From NCBI GenBank assembly GCA_946186925.1, contig CAMHPA010000005.1, positions 28,599-92,598 of the forward strand: 64,000 nt of DNA. The letters run 5' to 3'. This document shows, one piece after another, positions 45,027 through 54,338 of this stretch. The number at the start of each line of letters is the position of its first letter. The first letter of the stretch is position 1. Both the position numbers and the translations under genes were made by a program. The notes beneath the pieces are model-generated. The model searched no databases, had not been told where the DNA came from, and saw only the letters and a list, made by a program, of their open reading frames with translations. Origin of the DNA: an uncultured Bacteroidota bacterium. GTDB taxonomy: Bacteria > Bacteroidota > Bacteroidia > Bacteroidales > SZUA-534.

Positions 45027-47531
45027 CTATGCTTTAAAAATGTTGTTAGGTGTGATGAATTCGATAAAGCGCTTCAGCAGCGACGGTTTTTTGTGGCGGC
45101 GCGAGTCGGTGTAGTAGCCGTCGCCGTAGTAACTGTTTCCGTAGCCATAACCGTAGCCATAGCCGTACCCGTAACCATAGCCGTATCCGTAGCCATAACC
45201 GTATCGGCGGCCGTAGCCGTACCCGCTGTAGCCGTATTTGCCGTTGATTTTGGCGTCGTTGAGCAGAATATTGTAGTCGGGCACGTTCTTGTTTTTGTTC
45301 AGGTCGTTCACAATCTCAATCGAGTTCAGGAAACTGTAGCCCTGACGCAGCACGAAGATATTGGTGTCGGCGTATTTCGCCAGCAGCATAGCGTCGGCCA
45401 CAAGCCCAATCGGCGGCGTATCAATAATAATGTAGTCGAACCTTTTTTTCGCTTCCTCAAACAGTCTCGCTAGCGCCTCTGTTTCAAGTAGTTGCGCGGG
45501 GTTGGGCGGAACGGGGCCAGGAAGGATTATCCAAAGGTTGTCGAACCGCGTTTTCACAATAATGTCGTCAATAGTGCTTTTCCCAATCAGGTAAGTCGAT
45601 ATGCCGACGCTGTTGTCCATTTTGAAAATCTTCTGAATCTGCGGTTTGCGCAGGTCAAGGCCCATTAGCAGCGTTTTCTTGTTGGTCATAGCCAAAACTG
45701 ATGCCAAGTTGCTCGTGCAGAACGATTTACCTTCGCCGCTGAATGTCGATGTGACAAGAATTGTTTTCGATTCCTTGTCGGGAACCAGATACTGCACGTT
45801 GGTTTTTATGGTGCGGAACGATTCTGAAATCACCGACCGCGGATTGTCGAAAATCACAAGGTCGTTGTCTTCAGGGTTATGCCCGACAATTCCGATGATT
45901 GGCGTTTTGGTCCGTTTCTCAACGTCCTCGCGGCTGCGGATTCGGTTGTTGAAGAAGTTCACCAGCACCAGTATTCCGATAGGAATTGCCAAGCCTAACA
46001 GCAAGGCAACCATATAGTTAAAACTCGTTTTCGGCTTCACGCGGACGGCCATATCGGGGCGGGCGTAGTCGAGCACTTGAGCGTCGGCGGTGTTGGCTGC
46101 ACGTTTCAGTCCAGCCTCGGCGCGTTTCTCAAGCAGATAGGTGTAAATCTTGTCGTTGACATTGAACATTCGGTTGATATTCATTAACTTGCGTTCGTTC
46201 GACGGCAGTTTCTCAATCTGTCGGCTGACGTCTTCAATGCGGTTGTCAATGTCTTTGATTGCTATGTTGTTGGTTTTCGACAAGTTAATCACATTTTCCG
46301 AAATCAGCAGTTTCAAGCCGTCAATCTGCGATTCAATCAGGTCGAGTTTCGGATTCGACTTCACCGACTGTGCTCTCAATCCCATTGCTTCTTCGTTCAG
46401 CGTGTTGAGCCGCATAATGAAGTTTATCAGCAGTTGGTCGCGGATGCCCACCGCCGTTGGCACAATCACGCTTTGAGTGTTTTGTTTATCTTTCAGATAA
46501 TCAGTAATATAATCGTAGTATTTTTGTTCAACAAGCAGTTCGGCCTTTTGCGTGTTCAGTTCCTCATATTGCTTGTAGAGCAACTGTCCTTCCTGCGTGA
46601 TGTTGATAATCATATTTTTGGTGCGGAAGTCCTGCAAGTGGCCGCCAGTAACGTCGAGCGAGTCCATAACCGTCTCAATCTGCTCGTCGATAAAGGCGAT
46701 GGTGCTTGCCACCACGTCGTTTTTCTTGTTCAGGCCGTAGCGGATGTAAACTTCGGTCAGTTTGTTCAGGTAGTCGCACACTTCGTCGGGCATAAAGCCT
46801 GTTGCGGTCAGAATCAGAATGGTGCTTTTTTGGTCCGACTGCTCAATCGACACGCCGTTGCGGTATTTGTTCACTAGAGCGCTGTGGCTGTTGATGGTCA
46901 CGTCGTACTCGCCAGGATTTTCGTCGTAGAAGCGTTCGGGGTTGCGAATCAGCACTTTAAACTTGAAATCTTCGTTCTCAAACGTGTCGCCGAAATGCAC
47001 CACCGTGTCAATCTTGCGCGGTTCGTAGTTCGATGTGTACTCGCACCGCAGCCGATATTTTTGGTCCGATAAAATCTTGATGTTCAGCGGAATATTGTAG
47101 CCTTGCGCGTGCGATGTGTCGGCAATCAGGTTCAGTTGGTCGGGCAGATAGCGCTGAATGGTGTGGATGCGCCCGTGGCGATGGTAACTCACGCCAAAAT
47201 CGAGTTCCGAAATCACTTCGTCGTTAATCAGATACGATTTCAGAATACCAATCTGATTTTGAATGTTCACGCCAGTGTTGAGCGTGTTCATTGTCTGAAT
47301 GATGTCTTTGGCGTCAACGCGGTTCGATTTCTTGTCTTCTTCGTTCACCAAAATCGTCGAACTGACTCTGAAAACAGGTGTGGTATAGCGGTTTACCAAA
47401 TAAGCGACGCAAAGGCTCAAAAAGCACGAAATGACAAACCACTGCCAGTTGGCCAGTCCAATCATTAAGTACCGCTTGATGTCGGCGCCGTTGTCTTCTT
47501 GTTGATTTATAGAGTTTTGCTTGCTATCCAT
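45027..47531 (-). CDS. BY-kinase: polysaccharide co-polymerase fused to tyrosine autokinase, with a Tyr-Gly tail
   Basis: The 834-residue inner-membrane protein has a Wzz-type domain bounded by membrane helices (about 30-50 and 510-530), with a periplasmic coiled-coil stretch between. A cytosolic BY-kinase domain follows: Walker A in SGEGKSFCTSNLA, A' in LMGLDLRKPQ and Walker B in YIIIDTPPIG. It should control chain length and export of a surface polysaccharide with the Wza-type partner 6 nt upstream. The C-terminal tyrosine cluster is exceptionally long: about eleven consecutive Tyr-Gly pairs encoded by a hexanucleotide-like repeat (45141-45203). Confidence 0.94.
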   Translation of the reverse strand: MDSKQNSINQQEDNGADIKRYLMIGLANWQWFVISCFLSLCVAYLVNRYTTPVFRVSSTILVNEEDKKSNRVDAKDIIQTMNTLNTGVNIQNQIGILKSYLINDEVISELDFGVSYHRHGRIHTIQRYLPDQLNLIADTSHAQGYNIPLNIKILSDQKYRLRCEYTSNYEPRKIDTVVHFGDTFENEDFKFKVLIRNPERFYDENPGEYDVTINSHSALVNKYRNGVSIEQSDQKSTILILTATGFMPDEVCDYLNKLTEVYIRYGLNKKNDVVASTIAFIDEQIETVMDSLDVTGGHLQDFRTKNMIINITQEGQLLYKQYEELNTQKAELLVEQKYYDYITDYLKDKQNTQSVIVPTAVGIRDQLLINFIMRLNTLNEEAMGLRAQSVKSNPKLDLIESQIDGLKLLISENVINLSKTNNIAIKDIDNRIEDVSRQIEKLPSNERKLMNINRMFNVNDKIYTYLLEKRAEAGLKRAANTADAQVLDYARPDMAVRVKPKTSFNYMVALLLGLAIPIGILVLVNFFNNRIRSREDVEKRTKTPIIGIVGHNPEDNDLVIFDNPRSVISESFRTIKTNVQYLVPDKESKTILVTSTFSGEGKSFCTSNLASVLAMTNKKTLLMGLDLRKPQIQKIFKMDNSVGISTYLIGKSTIDDIIVKTRFDNLWIILPGPVPPNPAQLLETEALARLFEEAKKRFDYIIIDTPPIGLVADAMLLAKYADTNIFVLRQGYSFLNSIEIVNDLNKNKNVPDYNILLNDAKINGKYGYSGYGYGRRYGYGYGYGYGYGYGYGYGYGYGNSYYGDGYYTDSRRHKKPSLLKRFIEFITPNNIFKA
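45141..45240. repeat. Hexanucleotide-type tract coding for the Tyr-Gly tail
   Basis: Alternating Tyr (GTA/ATA on this strand) and Gly codons run for 21 codons without a break (45141-45203). After two Arg codons more Tyr/Gly codons follow to 45240. Third positions vary, so the repeat is older than pure slippage would give. Confidence 0.85.
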
Positions 47532-47537
47532 AGCCGA

Positions 47538-48311
47538 TTATTTTTTCAGATAACTGATGTACAGAATGAGTGTGGCGGTTACCGACAGCGACGACAGAAT
47601 CACGCTCAACAGCGGTGAGTTGGCCGCAACGGTCTTCGAGCGTGTCGGTTTCACATAAATGACGTCGTTCGGCTTGAGCCAGAAGTATGGGTTGGCCACA
47701 AAGTCCGAATGCAGCAGGTTAAGTGTCTCTGCTTTAGTATTTTCCGCTTCTTTCCGCAAAATAATTACGCGCTGACGGTCGGCGTTCGGCGTGCAGTCGC
47801 CAGCCATACCCAGAGCGTCGAACAGGTTCACTTCGCGCTGCGTGAAGGTGTAGGTTCCAGGCCGCGCCACTTCGCCCAGCACGGTAATGTCGTAGTTCAG
47901 CAGTCTGACTGCCACCACCACATTCGCGATATATTCGTCTATCTTGCTTTGAATCAGGTCTCTTGCTTCATTCAACGTCAGTCCAGCCAACTTCACGTCG
48001 CCAATCATTGGGAATTTGATATTTCCTTCAGGGTCAATCATATAGCCTTGCAATGCAAGAAATTCGCGGGTTGAGCCCATACGGTCGTCGCGGTAGTAGA
48101 TGCCCAAATCGCTGATATTGGCGCCTATCAGATTGATATACAGATTATCGCCCGTCCGCAGAACAATTTCCTGATTTTTCGATGTGGCAATGGTGTCCGA
48201 AGCGTTTTCGTACTTGTCCTGAATGTAAACGAGATTTTTATATTTTACGCAACAACTTGACAATATGGTGGTTATCAAGGCAAATGTTGCAAAAAGTAAT
48301 ATTCGTCGCAC
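47538..48311 (-). CDS. Wza-type polysaccharide export lipoprotein
   Basis: The 257-residue protein has a lipobox (TTILSSCC), the polysaccharide export domain (VLRTGDNLYINLIG), a SLBB-like region (VAVRLLNYDITVLGEVARPG, then YTFTQREVNLFDAL) and a C-terminal hydrophobic segment. It should form the outer-membrane/periplasmic part of an export channel working with the BY-kinase gene 6 nt downstream. There is no ATG. The frame opens at a TTG (48347), but a -7 box lies at 48337-48344, inside those codons, so I choose the GTG at 48311. No glycosyltransferase gene cluster adjoins this pair. Confidence 0.9.
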   Translation of the reverse strand: MRRILLFATFALITTILSSCCVKYKNLVYIQDKYENASDTIATSKNQEIVLRTGDNLYINLIGANISDLGIYYRDDRMGSTREFLALQGYMIDPEGNIKFPMIGDVKLAGLTLNEARDLIQSKIDEYIANVVVAVRLLNYDITVLGEVARPGTYTFTQREVNLFDALGMAGDCTPNADRQRVIILRKEAENTKAETLNLLHSDFVANPYFWLKPNDVIYVKPTRSKTVAANSPLLSVILSSLSVTATLILYISYLKK

Positions 48312-48336
48312 GTCTTTAAATTCTATAGTTAACTTA

Positions 48337-48344
48337 CAAAGATA
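48337..48344 (-). promoter_or_regulatory. -7 box of the Wza/BY-kinase operon (TATCTTTG)
   Basis: An exact TAnnTTTG match on the minus strand, 25 nt before the GTG at 48311. It overlaps the first codons of the longer open frame and therefore decides the start. No good -33 box. Confidence 0.55.
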
Positions 48345-48394
48345 CAATTTCTTTTGTTCGGTAAAGTGCGCGAAGGTGGCTTATTTGCAAGTTT

Positions 48395-49252
48395 TCAAAC
48401 TTTTTTGTCGATGAACTGTAAATCGTTGGTGAACAGAATTTTGTTTATCGCTTCATTCAGTGCGCTTGCCACTTTGTGAATGTAGCGGTGGTTTCGGTAG
48501 CCCGACACCCATTGCAGCCCTTTGGCGGTGCTGAACAGAAAAATCTCGTCGGCTTCGTTCAGGTCTTCCTGCATTATAAGCGCTTCATTGTCAAGGTGGT
48601 AACCTGCTATTTCAGCGGCTTTGGCGAGCAGGTCGCGCATAACGTCAAGGCGTGCGCCAATTTCGAGCGGGGGTGTCAGAATTTTGCCGTTTTGCACCGC
48701 GGCCACCATTGTGTCGGTGGCACTCACAATGAACCCCATATCGGTCAAGAGCAGCATATCGTCGAGTTTGCGGCGGACGGCAGCGGCCTTGGCCATACCG
48801 TTTACAAGTTGGCAGAATTGGTTGAGTTGGTACGGGCTGTGCACGGTGACGTAGGCTTCGTCGAAAACGTCGATGAACAGTCCTTTGCGGTTCAGTTCGT
48901 AGTGCCCGTCGCCAGCCATTTGGCTGCTGATGACAACGTCGGTTTGGTTTGTGGCGGCATTCCGCATAAGCGTAACTCGCACATTTGCAGCCTGAAACAA
49001 TTTGTTCCGAGTGAGCAGACCAGCAATCTGCGTCGATAGGAAATGTTCGTCAAGGTAGGTGGGCAGGTCAAAGTTCAGCAGCCGCGCGTTTTGAGCCAGA
49101 ATTTTGAAGTGCGGCTCTGCCAGCAAGGGTTTGGCGGCGTTTGCACGGATGTCTTCGCACAGAATGCCGCCTTGCGCCTGCAACTGCCACGGCATTACCG
49201 CGAAACGTGCGTCTTCTTCTTTGATAAATTCTTGATTCAGTGAAATATACAT
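48395..49252 (-). CDS. Aminotransferase class IV family protein
   Basis: The 285-residue PLP-fold protein has the family layout: N-terminal small domain, then a segment with Lys in QLVNGMAKAAAVRRK (candidate PLP lysine), then DMLLLTDMGFIVSATDTMVA and GKILTPPLEIGARLDVMRDL, as in branched-chain aminotransferases and aminodeoxychorismate lyases. The catalytic stretch is divergent from both, so the substrate is open. It is the last gene of the pheT operon, 19 nt after gmhB. Confidence 0.85.
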   Translation of the reverse strand: MYISLNQEFIKEEDARFAVMPWQLQAQGGILCEDIRANAAKPLLAEPHFKILAQNARLLNFDLPTYLDEHFLSTQIAGLLTRNKLFQAANVRVTLMRNAATNQTDVVISSQMAGDGHYELNRKGLFIDVFDEAYVTVHSPYQLNQFCQLVNGMAKAAAVRRKLDDMLLLTDMGFIVSATDTMVAAVQNGKILTPPLEIGARLDVMRDLLAKAAEIAGYHLDNEALIMQEDLNEADEIFLFSTAKGLQWVSGYRNHRYIHKVASALNEAINKILFTNDLQFIDKKV

Positions 49253-49271
49253 TTCCGTTCGGTTTTGCGGT

Positions 49272-49784
49272 TCATTCGTCGCCCATTGCTTTCAGACAAT
49301 TGTCGATGGCGGTGAGCAAATTGCTGTTTTTGTCCATTTTAAATCCGCGCACGCCAGCATTTTCGGCGGTCAGCACGTCGTTGTCGCGGTCGCCCAGCAT
49401 AAACGATTTGGCAGGGTCGATGTCGAACCGCGCCAATGCCTTTTCAATCATTAGCGGTTGCGGCTTGCGGCAAAGGCAGTTGCCTGCTTCGGGATGGTGC
49501 GGACAGTAGTATATCTCGGTGATTTTCACGCCGTTGGCCGCCATTGTGTCGATGAATTTCTGATGAACGGCGTCGGTGTCGTCGGTGGTGAACTGCCCGC
49601 GGGCGATTCCGCCCTGATTCGATATTATAATTATCAGATAACCAAGCCGATGCACTTTCTTCAGTCCTTCAATCACGCCAGGGCAAAGCACAAAATCGTC
49701 GGGGCGGAAAACGTAGTAATGCCCTGTGTCGTCGTTGATTACGCCGTCTCGGTCGAAAAATGCGGCTTTGTTTTTCCCTGCCAT
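49272..49784 (-). CDS. gmhB: HAD-superfamily phosphatase, GmhB-like
   Basis: The 170-residue protein carries all HAD-IIIA motifs: AFFDRDGVINDDTG (nucleophile and acid Asp), IIISNQGGIARGQF, the zinc loop CPHHPEAGNCLCRKP and MLGDRDNDVL. GmhB removes the 7-phosphate of D-glycero-D-manno-heptose 1,7-bisphosphate for heptose-containing glycans. Histidinol phosphatase is the alternative within this family. Its ATG shares one base with the rhomboid stop (TAATG), so translation is coupled. Confidence 0.88.
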   Translation of the reverse strand: MAGKNKAAFFDRDGVINDDTGHYYVFRPDDFVLCPGVIEGLKKVHRLGYLIIIISNQGGIARGQFTTDDTDAVHQKFIDTMAANGVKITEIYYCPHHPEAGNCLCRKPQPLMIEKALARFDIDPAKSFMLGDRDNDVLTAENAGVRGFKMDKNSNLLTAIDNCLKAMGDE

Positions 49785-50386
49785 TACTGAAAAATTTTCT
49801 CAATGAACCGTCCAATCATATCGGGCCTGAAAATCAGCGGATAAACGAATCCGAACACGGCGCCGTAGAAGTGCGCGTCGTGCGCCACGTTGTCCATTCC
49901 GCGCTTGCCCATAAAATAGGAATAGGCCAGGTAGAGTATGCCGAAAAGCACGCCAGGAATGGGTATCACGCCGAAAAACAGAATCTTGCCCAGCGGGTCG
50001 AACAGAATGCAGGCGAACGTCACGGCCGCCACACCACCCGATGCGCCGATGGCACTGTAGTTGTAGTTATCTTTCTGTTTGATAAGCGAATAGATGCACG
50101 CGGCAACTATTCCGCCAAAGTAAAGCCCCAGAAACAGCAGCGTGCCGTTTTGCGCGAAAAGCATTTGAAAATAGTAGATTGCAACGTCGGCAAACGAATA
50201 GAAAACCAGCATATTGACAATCAGGTGCGTCCAGTCGGCGTGCAGAAATGCGTGAGTCACAAGCCGATACCACTGATTGCGGTGGATAATCTGATAAGGG
50301 TTGAAGTCGTACTTGAACAATAGTTCAGGCCGCCTGAATGCGGTGTACGACACAAGGAATGTTACCGCAACTATCAGTAAAGTCAT
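49784..50386 (-). CDS. Rhomboid-family intramembrane serine protease
   Basis: The 200-residue protein has about six membrane helices. The catalytic Ser is in AIGASGGVAAVTFA and the catalytic His lies in the last helix (HDAHFYGAVFGFVYPL). The HLIVNMLVFYSF helix supplies the conserved His-x-x-x-Asn pattern. Substrates are unknown. It lies between siaC and gmhB-like genes in the pheT operon. Confidence 0.92.
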   Translation of the reverse strand: MTLLIVAVTFLVSYTAFRRPELLFKYDFNPYQIIHRNQWYRLVTHAFLHADWTHLIVNMLVFYSFADVAIYYFQMLFAQNGTLLFLGLYFGGIVAACIYSLIKQKDNYNYSAIGASGGVAAVTFACILFDPLGKILFFGVIPIPGVLFGILYLAYSYFMGKRGMDNVAHDAHFYGAVFGFVYPLIFRPDMIGRFIEKIFQ

Positions 50387-50392
50387 TGATTG

Positions 50393-50767
50393 TCAGTTTT
50401 TTGGACAAAACTCGAACGGAATGCTCAAAATCGATGCGAAATCGAGCCCCAAACGCAGCATATCTTCGTCAATCTTCTCGTACGACCACTCAATCGACAG
50501 GTTGCGGCCCGATTTGTAAAGTTTGTCGAGTTGCGTCATAATCTCGAAAACCAGGTGGTGCGACGCCGAACTCAAATACTTGAAAAAGAACTTGCACTGA
50601 CAGTTGTTCAGCGCGCAATCGGGCGCCTTAATCCACTCAATCACAGGCGTATAGGTCGCCAGCGCGTTTTCGGGCGTTGAGTTTCCGCTGATAATAAAAA
50701 TCGACAAATCAGAGTCAATCATTACTTCAGGCGTGTCGTCGGTACTATCAAATTTTAAGTAGTTCAA
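50393..50767 (-). CDS. SiaC-family regulatory phosphoprotein (DUF1987)
   Basis: The 124-residue protein matches the family: TDDTPEVMIDSDLSIFIISG at the N-terminus, then the mid-region with a TPENALATYTPVIEWI segment and CQCKFFFKYLSSASHHLVFE. In other bacteria SiaC is controlled by phosphorylation and binds a diguanylate cyclase; here no partner kinase, phosphatase or cyclase is nearby. The start is TTG at 50767, since no ATG fits. Gaps of 6 nt on both sides place it in the operon with the macro-domain and rhomboid genes. Confidence 0.85.
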   Translation of the reverse strand: MNYLKFDSTDDTPEVMIDSDLSIFIISGNSTPENALATYTPVIEWIKAPDCALNNCQCKFFFKYLSSASHHLVFEIMTQLDKLYKSGRNLSIEWSYEKIDEDMLRLGLDFASILSIPFEFCPKN

Positions 50768-50773
50768 GCGTTT

Positions 50774-51295
50774 CTATTTTAAATTCGACAAAATCGCCTT
50801 GTAAATATCGTAATTTTTCGCACCAAAAAGCACAAATGTCACATTTTTTATCGATGGCATTTCTTTTAGACATTCAACCACCTGACTGATAGCGATTTGT
50901 GCGGCTTCTTCGAGCGGATAGCCGTACACGCCCGTGCTGATGGCGGGGAAGGCGATGGTCTGAACGCCGTTTGCCACAGCCACTTCCATTGATTTTCGGT
51001 AGCAACTTGCAAGTTTTTCGGGCTCGCCGTTGTTGCCGCCGCGCCAGATGGGCCCCACGGTGTGAATCACGTGCCGCGCGGGCAGATTGTAGCCGCCTGT
51101 AATCTTCGCGTCGCCTGTCTCACAGCCATTTAGCGTGATGCACTCGTCGAGCAGTTTCGGTCCTGCAGCGCGATGAATGGCCCCGTCGACGCCGCCACCG
51201 CCCAAAAGCGAGTTGTTGGCCGCGTTCACAATGGCGTCCACGGCGAGTTTTGTGATGTCGCCTTCAACAATGCTAATCCGTTCTTTTACAGACAT
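50774..51295 (-). CDS. Macro-domain protein, O-acetyl-ADP-ribose deacetylase type
   Basis: The 173-residue protein is one macro domain. [20 protein letters not shown] (ADP-ribose pocket with catalytic Asn and Asp) and [18 protein letters not shown] (phosphate loop) are intact, as in MacroD/YmdB enzymes that hydrolyse O-acetyl-ADP-ribose or remove mono-ADP-ribose from proteins. No ADP-ribosyltransferase gene is adjacent. It follows pheT by 38 nt. Confidence 0.94.
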   Translation of the reverse strand: MSVKERISIVEGDITKLAVDAIVNAANNSLLGGGGVDGAIHRAAGPKLLDECITLNGCETGDAKITGGYNLPARHVIHTVGPIWRGGNNGEPEKLASCYRKSMEVAVANGVQTIAFPAISTGVYGYPLEEAAQIAISQVVECLKEMPSIKNVTFVLFGAKNYDIYKAILSNLK

Positions 51296-51333
51296 TTCCT
51301 TGTTAGATTTTGTTGTAAAAATCCGCGTTCCGA

Positions 51334-53784
51334 TTATCTGATTTTCGCACCGATTTCCGTATCGAGCGATTTCATAATCTGTTCCATTAAGCGGTCTATC
51401 TGCTTGTCGTTGAGCGTTTTCTCTTCGTCCTGAATGATAATGCTGATGGCGTACGATTTTTTGCCGTCGGCAATCTTGTCGCCTTCGTACACGTCGAACA
51501 GTGACACGCTCTTAATCAGGCGTTTATCGGCTTTCTGCACCACTTTCTTAATGGCGTCGAACGTCACGCCCTTGTCGATGAGCAGCGAAAGGTCGCGGCG
51601 CACTTCAGGGTATTTCGATATGTCGCTGAACGTAACTTTGTGGTTCTTAATGGCTTTCATAAGCACTGTCCACTCAAGTTCGGCAAAATACACGTCAGCC
51701 TTAATGTCAAACTCTTTGCGGATTTTCTTCGATACGATTCCGATTGTGGCAATCGTTTTTTGCGCGTAGATGAGCCGCAGTCCTTCGCTGTAGATTGAGT
51801 TTGAGAACGTTTCCTGACCAACTTTAGCAAGGTCAATGCCCAAACGGCTGATAATCTGCTCGGTGGCACTCTTCACGCCGTAGAAACTTGCGGCTTTCTG
51901 CTTTGCCGTCCACGACTCGCCAGTTGCGAATCCTGTTGCCAGAAGGCCGAGTTTTTCGGTCTCGCTGTAGGCGTCGTGCGGATTCTCGCTCGTCGATTCG
52001 GGGTTGAAATAGTAGCAGTTGCCAAACTCAAATAGTTGTAAATCACTGTTTTGGCGATTGCTGTTGAACGATACGGTTTCCATTGCGCCGTAGAGCAGCG
52101 TTTGGCGCATAACGTTCAGTTCTTGGCTCAACGGGTTCAGAATCCGCACAGAGTTTGAATCGCTGAAAGCGTCGTTGCCAACGTAATATGCGCTCTTTGT
52201 CAGCGAGTTACACATAATCTCGTTGTATCCAGCACCTGTCAGGGCGGTGGCAATCAGGTTGCGCATTTTGTTCACGTCGGGTTTCGGCTCATACGACAAC
52301 GTTGAGTTCACGTTGTCGCTGATTTTCACTGTGTTATATCCGTATATTCGCAGAATGTCTTCAATCACGTCGGCTTCGCGCTGAACGTCGACGCGGTAGG
52401 GCGGCATAAGAATCTGCAGTTGCTCGTCGGTTTCCGAAACAATTTCGGCTTCGAGCCCGCGAATCACTTTCTTAACAAAATCTTTCGAGATATGCTCGCC
52501 TATCAGTCTGTCAATCTGCGAGTAACGCACCGTAATGTCAAACGGTTTGACGGGCGTGGGGTAGATGTCGGTGATTTCGGAACTGATTTGTCCGCCAGCG
52601 GTCTCTTTGATGAGCAGAGCCGCGCGTTTCAGCGCCGTGATGGTGATGTTCGGGTCAACGCCGCGCTCGAACAGGAACGACGCTTCGGTGTGCAAATCGT
52701 GGCGCCGAGCCGTTTTGCGGATGTAAGTGGGGTTGAAGCAGGCGCTCTCGATGAACACCGATGTGGTGCCGTCGCTGATGCCCGATTTCAGTCCGCCGAA
52801 CACGCCAGCCATACACATTGGCTCTTTGGCGTTGCAAATCATTAGGTCTTTGGCGTCGAGCGAGCGCTCGGTGCCGTCAAGTGTCACGAACTTGGTGCCC
52901 GCGGGCATTGTTTTGACAATCACTTTGTTACCGTCGATTTTGTCGGCGTCGAAAGTATGTAGCGGCTGACCAAACTCGTGCAGAATGAAGTTCGACACGT
53001 CGACAACATTGTTTATCGGGTTCAGTCCCACCGATTTAAGTCGTTTTTGCAGCCATTCGGGCGACGGCGCAATCTTAATGCCCGTGATGGTGACGCCCGC
53101 ATAGCGGCAGCAGCCTGCGGTTTCGGCAATCTCAATGTCGATTTTACGGCTGTTGTTGTCAACCTTGAACGCGCTAACGTCGGGAATGGTGTATTTTGTT
53201 GGTTTATTGATGCTTAACGCCAAAGCCAAATCGCGGGCAACGCCAATGTGCGAAGCGGCGTCAATTCGGTTCGGGGTTATATCAACTTCGATAATTGTGT
53301 CATTTTCAACATTATAATATTCGGCGGCGGGTGTGCCAACTTTCACGCTCGGGGGCAGCACAATAATGCCGTCGTGCGATGTGCCCACGCCAATCTCGTC
53401 TTCGGCGCAAATCATTCCGAACGACTCTTGTCCGCGAATCTTCGATTTCTTGATTACAAACTCTTTGTCGCCGTCGTAAAGCACTGTGCCAATGGTTGCT
53501 ACAATCACTTTCTGCCCAGCGGCCACATTGGGCGCGCCGCATACAATTGTCAGCAGTTCGGGGCCGCCCACGTCAACGGTTGTAATGTGCAGGTGGTCAG
53601 AGTCGGGGTGGTCGATGCAGGTTTTCACTTCGCCAACCACAAGGCCTTTCAGTCCGCCTTTAACTGATTGATATTCACTAGTGCTGTCAACTTCAAGACC
53701 GATGCTTGTGAGTTTTTCGGCCACTTCCTGCGCCGTCAGGTCGGTGTCGATGTATTGCTTTAGCCAATTGTATGAAATATTCAT
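51334..53784 (-). CDS. pheT: Phenylalanine-tRNA ligase beta subunit
   Basis: The 816-residue subunit starts at ATG 53784 ([20 protein letters not shown]). The frame continues upstream through the promoter, and those 31 codons are not coding. It has the EMAP-like tRNA-binding domain (about 40-150), B3/B4 editing domain, B5 ([13 protein letters not shown] near 480), the catalytic-like core and the C-terminal anticodon-binding FDX domain ([15 protein letters not shown]). pheS is not in the window. It opens a probable six-gene operon down to the aminotransferase IV gene. Confidence 0.97.
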   Translation of the reverse strand: MNISYNWLKQYIDTDLTAQEVAEKLTSIGLEVDSTSEYQSVKGGLKGLVVGEVKTCIDHPDSDHLHITTVDVGGPELLTIVCGAPNVAAGQKVIVATIGTVLYDGDKEFVIKKSKIRGQESFGMICAEDEIGVGTSHDGIIVLPPSVKVGTPAAEYYNVENDTIIEVDITPNRIDAASHIGVARDLALALSINKPTKYTIPDVSAFKVDNNSRKIDIEIAETAGCCRYAGVTITGIKIAPSPEWLQKRLKSVGLNPINNVVDVSNFILHEFGQPLHTFDADKIDGNKVIVKTMPAGTKFVTLDGTERSLDAKDLMICNAKEPMCMAGVFGGLKSGISDGTTSVFIESACFNPTYIRKTARRHDLHTEASFLFERGVDPNITITALKRAALLIKETAGGQISSEITDIYPTPVKPFDITVRYSQIDRLIGEHISKDFVKKVIRGLEAEIVSETDEQLQILMPPYRVDVQREADVIEDILRIYGYNTVKISDNVNSTLSYEPKPDVNKMRNLIATALTGAGYNEIMCNSLTKSAYYVGNDAFSDSNSVRILNPLSQELNVMRQTLLYGAMETVSFNSNRQNSDLQLFEFGNCYYFNPESTSENPHDAYSETEKLGLLATGFATGESWTAKQKAASFYGVKSATEQIISRLGIDLAKVGQETFSNSIYSEGLRLIYAQKTIATIGIVSKKIRKEFDIKADVYFAELEWTVLMKAIKNHKVTFSDISKYPEVRRDLSLLIDKGVTFDAIKKVVQKADKRLIKSVSLFDVYEGDKIADGKKSYAISIIIQDEEKTLNDKQIDRLMEQIMKSLDTEIGAKIR

Positions 53785-53807
53785 TTTTTGAGATTTTAAA
53801 CGAACCG

Positions 53808-53837
53808 CAAAATTACCTTTTTTCGGGTTATATGCAA
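53808..53837 (-). promoter_or_regulatory. Promoter of the pheT operon
   Basis: CAAAATTA (53808-53815; TAATTTTG on the minus strand) and CAA (53835-53837; TTG) are 19 nt apart. The distance to the pheT ATG is 23 nt. Confidence 0.7.
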
Positions 53838-53863
53838 TTTGAAAATTTGGGGTGGTGCGAGTG

Positions 53864-53898
53864 AAAAAAACGCCCAACCGGTCGAAACTGATTGGGCG
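53864..53898 (-). terminator. Terminator of the sigma-factor operon
   Basis: CGCCCAA (53871-53877) pairs with TTGGGCG (53892-53898). The minus-strand reading ends in seven T. It separates the sigma operon from pheT. Confidence 0.85.
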
Positions 53899-53921
53899 GG
53901 TATTGAGTGAGAAATTTTCGC

Positions 53922-54338
53922 TCAGTTATCGTTGGCGAATATTACATTCCGCTTCTCACGCATACTCCTGATATCCTGAATATTATTGAAAATGCTGATT
54001 AGTCCGAACGCCATAAGCAGGGCGAGAGCGGCGGCCACAATCGAGCGGGCGTTCTCGGCCAGCCACGAGAGCAGGACCGTTTGCGCTTGGAAACTGAAAA
54101 GCGGAATGGCGGCGGGTGCCGAAAGCAAAAACGCAATGGTGACGCCGCCGCTGACGATGCCCACCACAAAAGCCGCCACCATTGCCATTTTGTAGCGGCG
54201 GATGGTTGCCTCCTGATGCCGCTTTATAAATTCAACGGCCTCCAAACGCTTTTCGAGCGATGTCATAAACTCTTCGCTATCATTGAATTGTGGTTTCTGC
54301 GCGAGAAAAAGTTCCTCAAGTGCCTTGTCTTTATTCAT
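53922..54338 (-). CDS. Two-helix membrane protein in the sigma operon, possible anti-sigma factor
   Basis: The 138-residue protein starts at ATG 54338 (MNKDKALEELFLAQKPQFND). A helical cytosolic N-terminus (about 1-48) is followed by two membrane segments (about 50-72 and 93-115) and a short basic tail. Its ATG overlaps the stop of the ECF sigma gene (ATGA). Cytosolic helix plus membrane anchor beside a sigma factor is the usual layout of an anti-sigma factor, but I see no zinc-binding HxxxCxxC motif, so this role is inference. The upstream codons of the open frame are shadow of the sigma gene. Confidence 0.7.
   Translation of the reverse strand: MNKDKALEELFLAQKPQFNDSEEFMTSLEKRLEAVEFIKRHQEATIRRYKMAMVAAFVVGIVSGGVTIAFLLSAPAAIPLFSFQAQTVLLSWLAENARSIVAAALALLMAFGLISIFNNIQDIRSMREKRNVIFANDN

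Noticed and set aside
45120..45240. Regular repeats that at first look like a CRISPR array or VNTR.
   Set aside because: They are codons for Tyr-Gly pairs at the BY-kinase C-terminus; there are no spacers and no cas genes.
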